A stretch of 13,821 nucleotides of DNA, from the NCBI GenBank assembly GCA_026398675.1, contig JAPLSK010000165.1, positions 1 through 13,821 of the forward strand, in the 5' to 3' direction. The notes beneath the pieces were generated by a model. That model was given only the letters and a program-made list of their open reading frames with translations, searched no databases and was not told where the DNA came from. The stretch is from a bacterium (lineage in GTDB: Bacteria > RBG-13-66-14). This document shows, piece by piece, positions 1 through 6,525 of the stretch. Numbering within the stretch: the first letter of the stretch is position 1; each line of letters opens with the position of its first letter. The position numbers and the translations under genes were made by a program.

Positions 1-229
1 GCAAACGGTGAGGGCTGCCGCATGTCCCCTCTCCCTCCCAGGGAGAGGGCTAGGGTGAGGGTCAAGGTGGGGAACGTGGAAGCGGCGGGGAAAGGATTCC
101 CCGCCCTACGGCATCGCAAACGGTGAGGGCTGCCGCATGTCCCCTCTCCCTCCCAGGGAGAGGGCTAGGGTGAGGGTCGAGGGTGGGAGCGGAAAAAACG
201 GCGGGGACAAAAGTCCCCGCCCTACATTC
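1..229 (-). repeat. Two tandem units of a composite palindromic intergenic repeat
   Basis: A 63-base block at 1-63 recurs exactly at 116-178, giving a 115-bp unit. Each unit, read on the minus strand, contains a GGCGGGG...CCCCGCC hairpin (200-221 and 84-105), a linker, then a second element with a CCCTCACCCTAGCCCTCTCC core and a gggagagg arm. The linkers (for example GCAGCCCTCACC and TGCGAT.GTAGGG) are also conserved at 7741-7970 and 9164-9560. The block lies just past the 3' end of the minus-strand gene 257-1495. It codes for nothing I can recognise, although long shadow frames cross it. Confidence 0.85.
193..221 (-). terminator. Intrinsic terminator formed by a repeat hairpin
   Basis: On the minus strand a perfect 9-bp stem (GGCGGGGAC / GTCCCCGCC) with a 4-base loop is followed by one G and six T. 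It starts about 35 bases past the stop of the membrane protein gene ending at 257, so it fits as its terminator. The hairpin is a member of the dispersed repeat family. Confidence 0.75.
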
Positions 230-256
230 AGGCGCACGGCGGCCCGCCGGCCGGCG

Positions 257-1495
257 TCAGAGGTTGAGCTTCTTGGCGGCCGCCCGGTCGCGCAGCCAGG
301 CGAAAATCGCAATGCCCGGCGCGAACAGGGAGCCGATGCCAAGGATGATGGAGAACTGGCTCCCCTCGAGGATCAGGATGACCGCCAGGTAGACGAAGAT
401 CAGGAGGAACGCGAAGCCCAGGAACCAGCCGAAGACGTTGCGGACAATCTCCGGGAGGCGCACCTTGCCGGCGAAGAGAAGCAACAGGGTGATGATGATG
501 CCGATGATGCCAAAGATGTTTGGGCGCGACTTGATGACGTACTCCCCGGACAGGTGGTAGTTCACCAGCGGCTGTTTGGGGTCCCAGAAGATGGTTTTGG
601 CCGCGGTGTCCACGGCGGTCACCGTCACGCGCTCGGCGTGGGGGCTGGGGTACACATTTCCTCTCGAATCGGTGACCGAGCCGATGAGCACGTCGTAGCC
701 GACCTCGATCCCCGCGGCGTCGGCCACCGCGGCTTCGGTGTCGCCGGGACGCAGCACGACCTCATCTCCGCCGAAGCTCTTCAGGTCCAAGGCCGACGTC
801 TCCGCGGCCGTCCCGCCCTCGACGGAAACTATCTTCGGCTCGAGCTTCTGCTCCACCACGAGGTTGACCGCGAGCTGGACGATCCCGCCGCCGATGAAGA
901 TGAAGACGAAGATGCCGGTCATGACGATGGCCATGACCCACCCGCCGATGGTCGCCGCCTTCTCGCTCTTGCCCATCATGCTGTAGACCAGGTTGGCCGC
1001 CAAGGCGATGACGGCGCACCCGCCGAAGAAGATAGTCACGTAGATGAAGCTCTCCGGCATGAGGTACCCGAGCAGGCCCATGAGGGTGGCCATGGCCAGG
1101 AGGATGCCGACGATGAGGGTCACGGGGCGCGAAACCCTTCCCCGCAGGCCCGGGAAGAGGAACCAGGCCACTAAAAGCGTGAAGGCGAAGATGGCGATGT
1201 CCAGCGCCAGACCCAGGCCGACGAAGGCGAGTAAGCCGTCGGCGATGGCGGCCAGGCCGACGACGAGGGCCGCGATGGCGCCCACGGTCCGCAGACCGGC
1301 GGCCGATTTCGCGGGTTCCTCGCGTCGGGGCAGCTTGCCCCAAAAGATGAAGGCGAGGATGGCGAACATGAGCCCTACGAAAAAGACGATGGGCCCACCA
1401 CCGAAGACGGCCAGGACGATGAACCCCAGCGTCAGGATGATGGAGATGACGATGAGGGCAGTGTAGGGCGGGTTTTTCTTGTATTCGTCGTCCAC
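257..1495 (-). CDS. Multi-pass membrane protein of unknown function
   Basis: A 412-residue integral inner-membrane protein that I do not recognise. About ten hydrophobic segments are visible: roughly residues 12-30, 33-52, 71-90, 93-113, 123-143, 150-172, 184-218 (one or two passes), 330-346, 355-376 and 380-400. Between the seventh and eighth lies a soluble block of about 105 residues (219-325), rich in acidic residues and beta-type sequence and containing PGDTEAAV and VTVTAVD. It is probably a small extracytoplasmic or cytoplasmic domain. The start is GTG at 1495, six bases after a good Shine-Dalgarno GGGAGG. The gene follows tRNA-Ile on the same strand with no clear promoter of its own in the 94-base gap, so it may be read through from the tRNA promoter. 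It ends at a repeat-derived terminator. No transporter or enzyme motif was seen. Confidence 0.8.
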   Translation of the reverse strand: MDDEYKKNPPYTALIVISIILTLGFIVLAVFGGGPIVFFVGLMFAILAFIFWGKLPRREEPAKSAAGLRTVGAIAALVVGLAAIADGLLAFVGLGLALDIAIFAFTLLVAWFLFPGLRGRVSRPVTLIVGILLAMATLMGLLGYLMPESFIYVTIFFGGCAVIALAANLVYSMMGKSEKAATIGGWVMAIVMTGIFVFIFIGGGIVQLAVNLVVEQKLEPKIVSVEGGTAAETSALDLKSFGGDEVVLRPGDTEAAVADAAGIEVGYDVLIGSVTDSRGNVYPSPHAERVTVTAVDTAAKTIFWDPKQPLVNYHLSGEYVIKSRPNIFGIIGIIITLLLLFAGKVRLPEIVRNVFGWFLGFAFLLIFVYLAVILILEGSQFSIILGIGSLFAPGIAIFAWLRDRAAAKKLNL

Positions 1496-1533
1496 CGCGT
1501 CCTCCCGGTCGGTTGGGTCCGGTCCTGGGCTCG

Positions 1534-1574
1534 AAAAAAGCGGATTACTCCAGGGGACGGTCGCACTCCGTCCC
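1534..1574 (-). terminator. Possible weak terminator or attenuator hairpin after tRNA-Ile
   Basis: On the minus strand a perfect 7-bp stem GGGACGG/CCGTCCC with a 7-base loop (1554-1574) lies 16 bases downstream of the tRNA. A run of six T follows only after about 14 more bases (1534-1539). The separation makes it a poor intrinsic terminator, so partial read-through into the membrane protein gene at 1495 is likely. Confidence 0.3.
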
Positions 1575-1589
1575 TCGAGGGTGCGGTAA

Positions 1590-1667
<78 letters not shown>

Positions 1668-1690
1668 GCTTGTCGTCGGGGAGCAGGTAA

Positions 1691-1719
1691 ATTTTAGCAA
1701 AGACCCGTTGCGTTGGCAA
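1691..1719 (-). promoter_or_regulatory. Promoter of tRNA-Ile
   Basis: Minus strand: TTGCCA, 17-base spacer, TAAAAT, with an extended TGC just before the -10. The -10 ends 23 bases before the tRNA 5' end, which fits a short leader. Confidence 0.75.
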
Positions 1720-1994
1720 GGCCCGCGAGCCGCCGGAAAACGGGCGCCGGCGGTAGTACCGCCTCCTGTTCCGCGACGGGGGGGGGTAACTGACGGCGGT
1801 TCGCGCCGCGAGCGGACGGTTTATCAAGTCCGCACATCTGAACCATTCAGTGGGGGAGATTACGAAAAAAAGCCCGGTAGAGTCAACCGTCGCGTGCGGA
1901 GTGCGACCGTGCCGCGAACGAAGAATAATCCCCGGGGGCGGCAAAACCGTCGTCATGCCCCAGCCGAGCGAAAAGTCCCGGTCCGTCCAGCCCC
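1720..1994. other. Gap without a recognisable gene
   Basis: This stretch lies between the divergent tRNA-Ile and pilM promoters. Open frames cross it on both strands, but none has a Shine-Dalgarno plus a sensible protein. It holds short GC hairpins (near 1728-1757) and an A7 tract (1864-1870). I see no riboswitch, small RNA or repeat family member that I can name. Confidence 0.5.
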
Positions 1995-2023
1995 TTGCCG
2001 CACTGCGGGCGGTGTGGTATGCT
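1995..2023 (+). promoter_or_regulatory. Promoter of the pilM operon
   Basis: TTGCCG (1995-2000), 17-base spacer, TATGCT (2018-2023), with an extended TGG before the -10. The expected transcript start near 2030 leaves a leader of about 38 bases before the TTG start of pilM. Confidence 0.75.
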
Positions 2024-2067
2024 TTTAACGTCTTGGCAGGCCAGCCCCTTCCGCCGGAGCCGCCCCC

Positions 2068-2979
2068 TTGCCGGAGCCCTACGCCAACCTCTCCCTGGGC
2101 CTGGACATCGGCTCGAGCTTCACCCGGCTCGGCCTCGACGAGCGGCGCGTCATCTCCGGCATCTCCGGCCGGGCGGTCATCGTAAAGCCCATCCGCATCC
2201 CCACCGCCGACCCCGACGAGCTGGCCCAGTCGGTCTCCTGGGAGGCGGAGCAGTACCTGCCGTCCCTGGACGAATTGAACCTGGACTACCACGTGATTTC
2301 CACCGGCGAGGACTTCACCGAGGTGCTTCTGGTGGCGGCCAAGCGGGAGCGGCTGGAAGGGCACCTGATGATTCTGCGCCTGGCGGGGCTGGAGGCGCTG
2401 GCGATAGACGTGGACTCCTTCGCGCTGGGCAACTGCTTCGAGCTGGCCGAGCCGGAAGCCGCACGGGGGACGGTGGCGCTGGTGAACGTCGGGGCTTCGA
2501 TGACCAACGTGAACGTCCTGGCGGCGCGCTCGCCGCGCTTCACCCGGGACATTTCGTTCGGCGGTTACAACTACACCGAGGCGCTGGCGCGGGTGCTCTC
2601 CCTCTCCGTGGCCGACGCCGAGAGGGCCAAGCGGGGCGAGCTGCCCGACGCCGACGCGGCCGCCGTGGACGCCGTCGTGGGCGAGACCACCCTGGAGCTG
2701 GTGGACGAGATAAGCCGGACGCTGACCCACTTCGCCGGCACGCACCCCGAGCTGGTGCCGGACGCGGTGGTCCTCTCCGGCGGCTCCAGCGTCCTGCCGC
2801 GGATTAAGAGCTCCTTCGAGGACGCGCTGGCCATCCCCGTGCGCCTTCTCGACCCCCTGGCCCGGATTGATCTCGGCGAATCGGGGATGGACCGCGAGGA
2901 CCTGGCTACCCTGGCCCCGCACCTCGCCGTGGGAATCGGACTGGCCATCCGGGGCGACGACCCCGAGCTCAACCGGTGA
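2068..2979 (+). CDS. pilM: Type IV pilus assembly protein PilM (actin-like ATPase)
   Basis: PilM is a cytoplasmic FtsA/actin-fold protein that binds the N-terminal INLLP-type motif of PilN and links the pilus motor to the inner-membrane alignment complex. The 303-residue product shows the family signatures. The phosphate-1 loop is LGLDIGSS (about 10-17). The family motif SWEAEQYLP (about 57-65) is followed by LDYHV. The phosphate-2 region is LVNVGAS (about 138-144), and the adenosine motif is VVLSGGSSVLP (about 234-244). It is somewhat shorter than the usual 340-360 residues, mostly because the N- and C-terminal ends are trimmed. The start is TTG at 2068, the first possible start after the in-frame stop at 2026 and close behind a strong promoter; its Shine-Dalgarno is weak. 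It is first in an operon, and the pilN start lies 4 bases after its stop. Confidence 0.93.
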   Translation: MPEPYANLSLGLDIGSSFTRLGLDERRVISGISGRAVIVKPIRIPTADPDELAQSVSWEAEQYLPSLDELNLDYHVISTGEDFTEVLLVAAKRERLEGHLMILRLAGLEALAIDVDSFALGNCFELAEPEAARGTVALVNVGASMTNVNVLAARSPRFTRDISFGGYNYTEALARVLSLSVADAERAKRGELPDADAAAVDAVVGETTLELVDEISRTLTHFAGTHPELVPDAVVLSGGSSVLPRIKSSFEDALAIPVRLLDPLARIDLGESGMDREDLATLAPHLAVGIGLAIRGDDPELNR

Positions 2980-2983
2980 CGCG

Positions 2984-3643
2984 ATGATCCGCATCAACCT
3001 TTTGGTCAACCGTCGCGTGATTCCGGCGCCCGCCGCCGGGGCGCAGGCTCCGACCGCCGCCAACGAGCCGCTCGCCCCCACCATGGGCGTGGGGTTCGAC
3101 GAGCTGGATACGCGGCGCGAGGAATACTACCCCGTCCGCCGGACCGGGCTCAACGCCTTCCGGGTCTCCCTCGTCGTCGCCGGGGTGCTCATCGTGGGGA
3201 TGGTCGTCTGGAGCTTCCTCGCCGGTGGCGGGCTGACCGAGGAACGGGATGCGCACGGCCGGCTGGAGGGGGAGATTACCGACGCCAAGGGGGCCGCGCC
3301 CGACCTGGAGTCCCTCGAAGCGCGAAGGGCCGAAACCTCGGCCAACGTGATGGCCCTCCAGCGCCTGGCCGAGCCCGGCGGGGCGGTGGAGCGCTACATC
3401 GGCCTCTTGAACGCCGTGAACGCCGCCGTCCCCAAGCGGGAGGTCTGGCTGACCGAGGTGCGCGAGCGCGGCGGCTCGGTGGACATCCGCGGCAACACCT
3501 ACAGCGACCACTCCATGGCTACCATCCTCGATGAGCTACTCAAAAGCCCCAACCTCTCCGGGGTGAAACCGCTCGGCGCCAAGAGCGTTGACCTGGGCGG
3601 GATGAAAGTGCTCCAGTTCGAGTTCAGCGCCAGGCTGGATTGA
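2984..3643 (+). CDS. pilN: Type IV pilus assembly protein PilN
   Basis: PilN is a single-pass inner-membrane protein whose cytoplasmic tail docks on PilM and whose periplasmic part pairs with PilO. The 219-residue product opens with MIRINLLVNRR, carrying the conserved INL motif. A transmembrane helix follows at about 59-80, then a predicted coiled coil (about 84-130), then an alpha/beta ferredoxin-like periplasmic domain with VWLTEV and VDIRGNTYSDHSMATILDEL. The cytoplasmic linker between INL and the helix is about 50 residues, longer than the roughly 20 usual in the family, and is rich in Pro and Ala. The ATG start at 2984 uses a GGTGA that overlaps the pilM stop, so translation is probably coupled. 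Confidence 0.92.
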   Translation: MIRINLLVNRRVIPAPAAGAQAPTAANEPLAPTMGVGFDELDTRREEYYPVRRTGLNAFRVSLVVAGVLIVGMVVWSFLAGGGLTEERDAHGRLEGEITDAKGAAPDLESLEARRAETSANVMALQRLAEPGGAVERYIGLLNAVNAAVPKREVWLTEVRERGGSVDIRGNTYSDHSMATILDELLKSPNLSGVKPLGAKSVDLGGMKVLQFEFSARLD

Positions 3644-3667
3644 GTCGCATAAAAGAGAGGTGATAAA

Positions 3668-3847
3668 TTGTCGTATAGAGGCGAATTTTGCAGGGCTTGC
3701 GGTCGGAAGCTATCAAACGGTAACTGCCCAAATAGATGTGGCGATTGCTACATGGACAGAAGACCTTTCAGGGAGTTCTGTGAAATCTGCGGGGCTAAAT
3801 GCTTCCCCCCTCCCCGTTGTCCGGAGCACGACCTTCAAGAGGCTTGA
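3668..3847 (+). CDS. Small Cys-rich protein with zinc-ribbon-like knuckles, embedded in the pilus operon
   Basis: A 59-residue protein not recognised by name. Its cysteines lie at 8, 11, 20, 24, 27, 38, 41, 45 and 51, with His 54. Visible knuckles are CRACG (8-12), CPNRCGDC (20-27), CEICG (38-42) and CPEH (51-54), as in tandem zinc ribbons. Two Zn(Cys)4-type sites are likely, and no membrane or signal segment is present. The TTG start at 3668 sits seven bases after a strong Shine-Dalgarno (GAGAGGTGAT, 3655-3664), the best in this operon. The gene lies between pilN and pilO, where these genes normally abut. Its base composition is near 50% GC, with AGA, CTA and TCA codons unlike its GC-rich neighbours, which hints at acquisition from elsewhere. 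An overlapping 90-codon frame (3660-3932) is also open but has no usable ribosome site. Possible roles are RNA, DNA or protein binding, or none. Confidence 0.6.
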   Translation: MSYRGEFCRACGRKLSNGNCPNRCGDCYMDRRPFREFCEICGAKCFPPPRCPEHDLQEA

Positions 3848-3932
3848 ATCTGCTGACTGGAATGAGCGGCAGGCTGCTCCCCCCGAAACATCCGCACGCG
3901 GTGTCCCCGTTCGGTGGTCAGTGAGGGATTAA

Positions 3933-4868
3933 TTGGGCAAGCGCAGATTCAAGGACCCGGTGGTACAGAAGGCGGTGCTGGTGTACCTCATCGCCGCCCT
4001 CGCGGCCTACCTCGTCTTCCACTACGGGGTGCTGGGTCAGTACCGGGAGGCGGACAAGGTCCGGGAGGGCAACGCCCGCCTCTCCTCCGAGCTCCAGACC
4101 GCGCTGGCCGATTCCACCCGGGCCGGGGAGCTGGCGGCCGAGATCGAGGCCAACGAGGGGCGGATTGATGACCTGCGCCGGAGCCTGCCGCCCAGCCTCA
4201 ACGAGGCGGAGCTCATCCGCCGCGTGACCCAGGCCGCCCAGAGCGCGGGCATAGACTCCTCCTTCGACGCCTTCGACATCAAGGCCGAGCCGCGCACCGA
4301 GAACAACCTGACCATCCGCACCTACGAGGTGGCCTACATCACCGGCTACCACGAGTTCGGTAAATTCGTGGCCAACCTGTCCCGCAACCTGCCCCAGGTG
4401 AGCCTGAGCGAGCTGGCCCTGGTGGGGGTGGCCTCGCCCGCCGAGGGGCGGACGCTGCGCGGGAGCGTGGTACTGTCCGTTTTTTCGAGCCCCCTGGCCG
4501 AGGGGGCGGCGGCGCCCGTCGTCACCGAGATAACGAGCGGGGGTGTGGTGGAGCTAATCGAGCCCCACACCTACGACCCCCGGGGCAAGCGCGACCCCTT
4601 CCTCGTCCCCGGCCCCCAGCCCGGCGCCCAGCCCACGGCGGAGATGGCCAACATGGCCAACCTCTACTACCGCGGGATGATGACCGTGGACGGAGTGCCC
4701 GCGGCGCTGGTGGAGGACGCCGCCGGATTCGGCTTCTCCCTGAAGGTCGGCGACGCCATCGCCGGGGGCAAGGTGGTTCAAATCACCCCCGAGGAGCTGG
4801 TCATCAGCTCGCCGGGCTACGGCCGCCGGACGCTCAAGGTCACCCAGACGCCGATACCCGTCTACTGA
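3933..4868 (+). CDS. pilO: PilO fused to a PilP-like C-terminal domain
   Basis: A 311-residue pilus alignment protein. Residues 1-12 are cytoplasmic and 13-33 form a transmembrane helix. A coiled coil follows at about 36-80, and then the PilO ferredoxin-like domain at about 88-190, with YEVAYITGYHEFGKFVANLSR near 131-151. After a linker the chain continues with PHTYDPRGKRDPF (211-223), the hallmark opening of the PilP lipoprotein. A PilP-type beta domain then runs to the end (YYRGMMTVDG, VGDAIAGGKVVQITPEEL). PilO normally has about 200 residues and PilP is a separate lipoprotein. Here the PilP domain would be tethered through the PilO helix instead of a lipid, close to the secretin PilQ. The start is TTG at 3933, five bases after GAGGG. 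It is the last gene of the operon; pilQ is not downstream. Confidence 0.88.
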   Translation: MGKRRFKDPVVQKAVLVYLIAALAAYLVFHYGVLGQYREADKVREGNARLSSELQTALADSTRAGELAAEIEANEGRIDDLRRSLPPSLNEAELIRRVTQAAQSAGIDSSFDAFDIKAEPRTENNLTIRTYEVAYITGYHEFGKFVANLSRNLPQVSLSELALVGVASPAEGRTLRGSVVLSVFSSPLAEGAAAPVVTEITSGGVVELIEPHTYDPRGKRDPFLVPGPQPGAQPTAEMANMANLYYRGMMTVDGVPAALVEDAAGFGFSLKVGDAIAGGKVVQITPEELVISSPGYGRRTLKVTQTPIPVY

Positions 4869-4896
4869 TATTCCCGACGGCAGTCCCCGAGAGCCG

Positions 4897-4920
4897 CGCC
4901 GATTTATTCGGCGTTTTTTT
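4897..4920 (+). terminator. Terminator of the pilM-pilO operon
   Basis: A perfect 6-bp stem CGCCGA/TCGGCG with a 5-base loop TTTAT is followed directly by seven T. It lies 28 bases after the pilO stop. Confidence 0.85.
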
Positions 4921-5030
4921 ATTCACGACGGGCGCGGGGGGGATGACGGCCGTCGTACACCGAGGCCCGCACCCCAAGTTTTGCACCGTCAACCCGCAAC
5001 TAGGGGGCGTTGACCGGCTCCGAGTCAAGA

Positions 5031-5170
5031 CAAGGGGCTTCAGCCCCTTGCTTATATGCACAAGGGGTTAAACCGAGCGAACCGAGCGAAGCGAGCTACG
5101 CCTCTGGCGAACCGAGCTATGCCCCAGCAAAACCCCTTGTCTTATATCGTTGGGGTTAAAACCCCTTGTC
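5031..5170. repeat. Tandem palindromes of about 30 bp, the middle one interrupted
   Basis: Three hairpins built from CAAGGGG-type and CCCCTTG-type arms follow one another: 5031-5050 (perfect), 5061-5140, and 5151-5169. The spacers CTTATAT after units 1 and 2 are shared. In unit 2 the arms CAAGGGGTT and AACCCCTTG are separated by about 60 bases that begin ACCGAGCGA and end AGCAA and hold several GCGAACCGAGC-like repeats. A related insert sits inside a different hairpin family at 9168-9217. The rest of the gap 4921-5249 shows only minor hairpins and no gene. Confidence 0.75.
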
Positions 5171-5249
5171 CGCTATTCCACGGCGGAGAAAACCCGCCCG
5201 GCCGTCGCGGGGAGAACCCCTCGGCGGGTTAAATAATCGGGTGTTTTTT

Positions 5250-5278
5250 TTGACTTTAACTCCCGGAGGTTTTATTCT
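5250..5278 (+). promoter_or_regulatory. Promoter of the lipoprotein / T9SS protein operon
   Basis: TTGACT (5250-5255), 17-base spacer, TATTCT (5273-5278). It lies 56 bases upstream of the chosen ATG and just after a T8 tract. Confidence 0.75.
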
Positions 5279-5334
5279 CCTATCGGGTAGCTCTGTTTCA
5301 ATTTTTAATGGATGAACTGAAAGGAGGTATGAGC

Positions 5335-6525
5335 ATGCGCGGAAGGGTTTTACTCTTGTTCACCGCCCTCGCGTTGACCCTGGCCTGCGAGACCACCGGG
5401 CCGCAGACGGCGCCGGACGTGCCCCACGGCCTCGCCGCCGTGAGCGGCCTCGACTCCCGGGTGGACCTCGCCTGGCGGGCGCCGACCTCGGGCGAGCCGG
5501 AGCACTACCGGGTGTACCGTTCCGAGGCCGGGGGGGACTTCGAGCAGCTCGTCGAGCGCGATGGCGCCGACACCGAATACACCGACGCCTCGGCCGTGAA
5601 CGGAACCTACTACGAGTACCAAATCACCGCCCTCACGGGCGGCGAGGAGTCCGACCCCTCGGATGCCGCCTGGGCCACGCCCTACTACGACTTCGAATGG
5701 GCGTGGACCTCGACGGAAAACTACTGGTTGCCCACCGAAGGGGAAGGCGTCTTCTACTGCACCGAACGACCCTTTGACGTGGCTTACCTCTGCCGGATAA
5801 GCACCGACGGCGAGCATGAACTTCAATCCGACCAGACGTGCTGGGGGTTCTCCGCCGTGGGCACGGACAACATCTACACGATGGGCATCCCTCTTCAATC
5901 GGCGATGCTGCGCGTGTGGACGATGGATCTGGAGTGGGTAGAGTCTATCGGCTTCCTGGAGACGGAATACAAGGAGCTGGGCTTCTACTCGGGCGAGCTC
6001 TTCACGATAAACGTTGATACCGGCGTGGTGGACGTTCTGGACACCCAGGGGAACCACCTGCGTTCCATCGGCGAGCCGGGCTACGAGGGCTCGGGGATGA
6101 CCGACCCCTTCGGCCTGGACGTGAGCCCCGGCGGGACCCTCTACGTGGTGGACATGATGGAGGAGTCGCTCCTGGCCTTCGACGCGGTCAGCGGGGCGCT
6201 GGTCTGGCGCATCTCGGCCCCCGACCTCCCGGCGGACTTCCGCTTCCCCTCGGACGCGGCGGTGGCGCCGGACGGGTTCGTCTACCTCGTATCGGGATTC
6301 GACCAGGAGTTCCTGGTCATAGACTCCGCGGGGCGGCAGATTAAACGGGTACCCTTCGACTGGGAAGTGGACGAGGTTTACCACCTGGCCGTCGCCGACG
6401 ACTTCACCGTCTGCCTGTCCTGGGGCGAGAGAGAGGGAAACGGCATGGTCGCCTACCGGCCGGTGGGCCTTTCCGGCAACGAAACGCCGCCCGTGGTGGC
6501 GCTCCAGGGGGGTGGGGTTCGATGA
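5335..6525 (+). CDS. Lipoprotein with a fibronectin type III domain and an NHL-like beta-propeller
   Basis: A 396-residue exported protein. Residues 1-18 form a lipoprotein signal ending LALTLAC, so Cys18 is the probable lipidated residue; the lipobox is slightly loose. An FN3 domain runs from about 29 to 116 (VPHGLAAVSG, VDLAWRAP, YRVYRS, YYEYQITALT). The rest is rich in blade-like repeats such as GLDVSPGGTLYVVDMMEESLLAFD and DAAVAPDGFVYLVSG, typical of NHL or six-bladed propellers. These are usually binding scaffolds, and no catalytic residues stand out. The ATG at 5335 was chosen because AGGAGG (5322-5327) lies seven bases away. In-frame ATGs at 5308 and 5329 lie upstream of, or too close to, that site. 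The stop overlaps the next start (ATGA), implying translational coupling with the secreted protein that follows. Confidence 0.85.
   Translation: MRGRVLLLFTALALTLACETTGPQTAPDVPHGLAAVSGLDSRVDLAWRAPTSGEPEHYRVYRSEAGGDFEQLVERDGADTEYTDASAVNGTYYEYQITALTGGEESDPSDAAWATPYYDFEWAWTSTENYWLPTEGEGVFYCTERPFDVAYLCRISTDGEHELQSDQTCWGFSAVGTDNIYTMGIPLQSAMLRVWTMDLEWVESIGFLETEYKELGFYSGELFTINVDTGVVDVLDTQGNHLRSIGEPGYEGSGMTDPFGLDVSPGGTLYVVDMMEESLLAFDAVSGALVWRISAPDLPADFRFPSDAAVAPDGFVYLVSGFDQEFLVIDSAGRQIKRVPFDWEVDEVYHLAVADDFTVCLSWGEREGNGMVAYRPVGLSGNETPPVVALQGGGVR

Noticed and set aside
137..1174. A 345-codon plus-strand frame opposite the membrane protein
   Set aside because: It is Asp/Glu/His-rich shadow sequence antisense to a protein with a clear membrane pattern, and it starts inside a repeat.
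1720..1994. Riboswitch or small RNA upstream of pilM
   Set aside because: No conserved core of a known riboswitch class was found, and the pilM promoter lies downstream of this stretch, so it would not be in the leader.
3660..3932. A 90-codon frame overlapping the Cys-rich mini-gene
   Set aside because: Its GTG start lies inside the Shine-Dalgarno of the mini-gene with no ribosome site of its own, and the product shows no pattern, whereas the other frame has regular CxxC knuckles.
4921..5249. A gene, or pilQ remnant, after pilO
   Set aside because: A strong terminator ends the operon and no frame here resembles a secretin; the gap is mostly repeats.
5308..5334. ATG at 5308 or 5329 as the start of the FN3 lipoprotein
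   Set aside because: AGGAGG at 5322-5327 lies after the first and only one base before the second; ATG 5335 has correct spacing and gives a clean lipoprotein signal.
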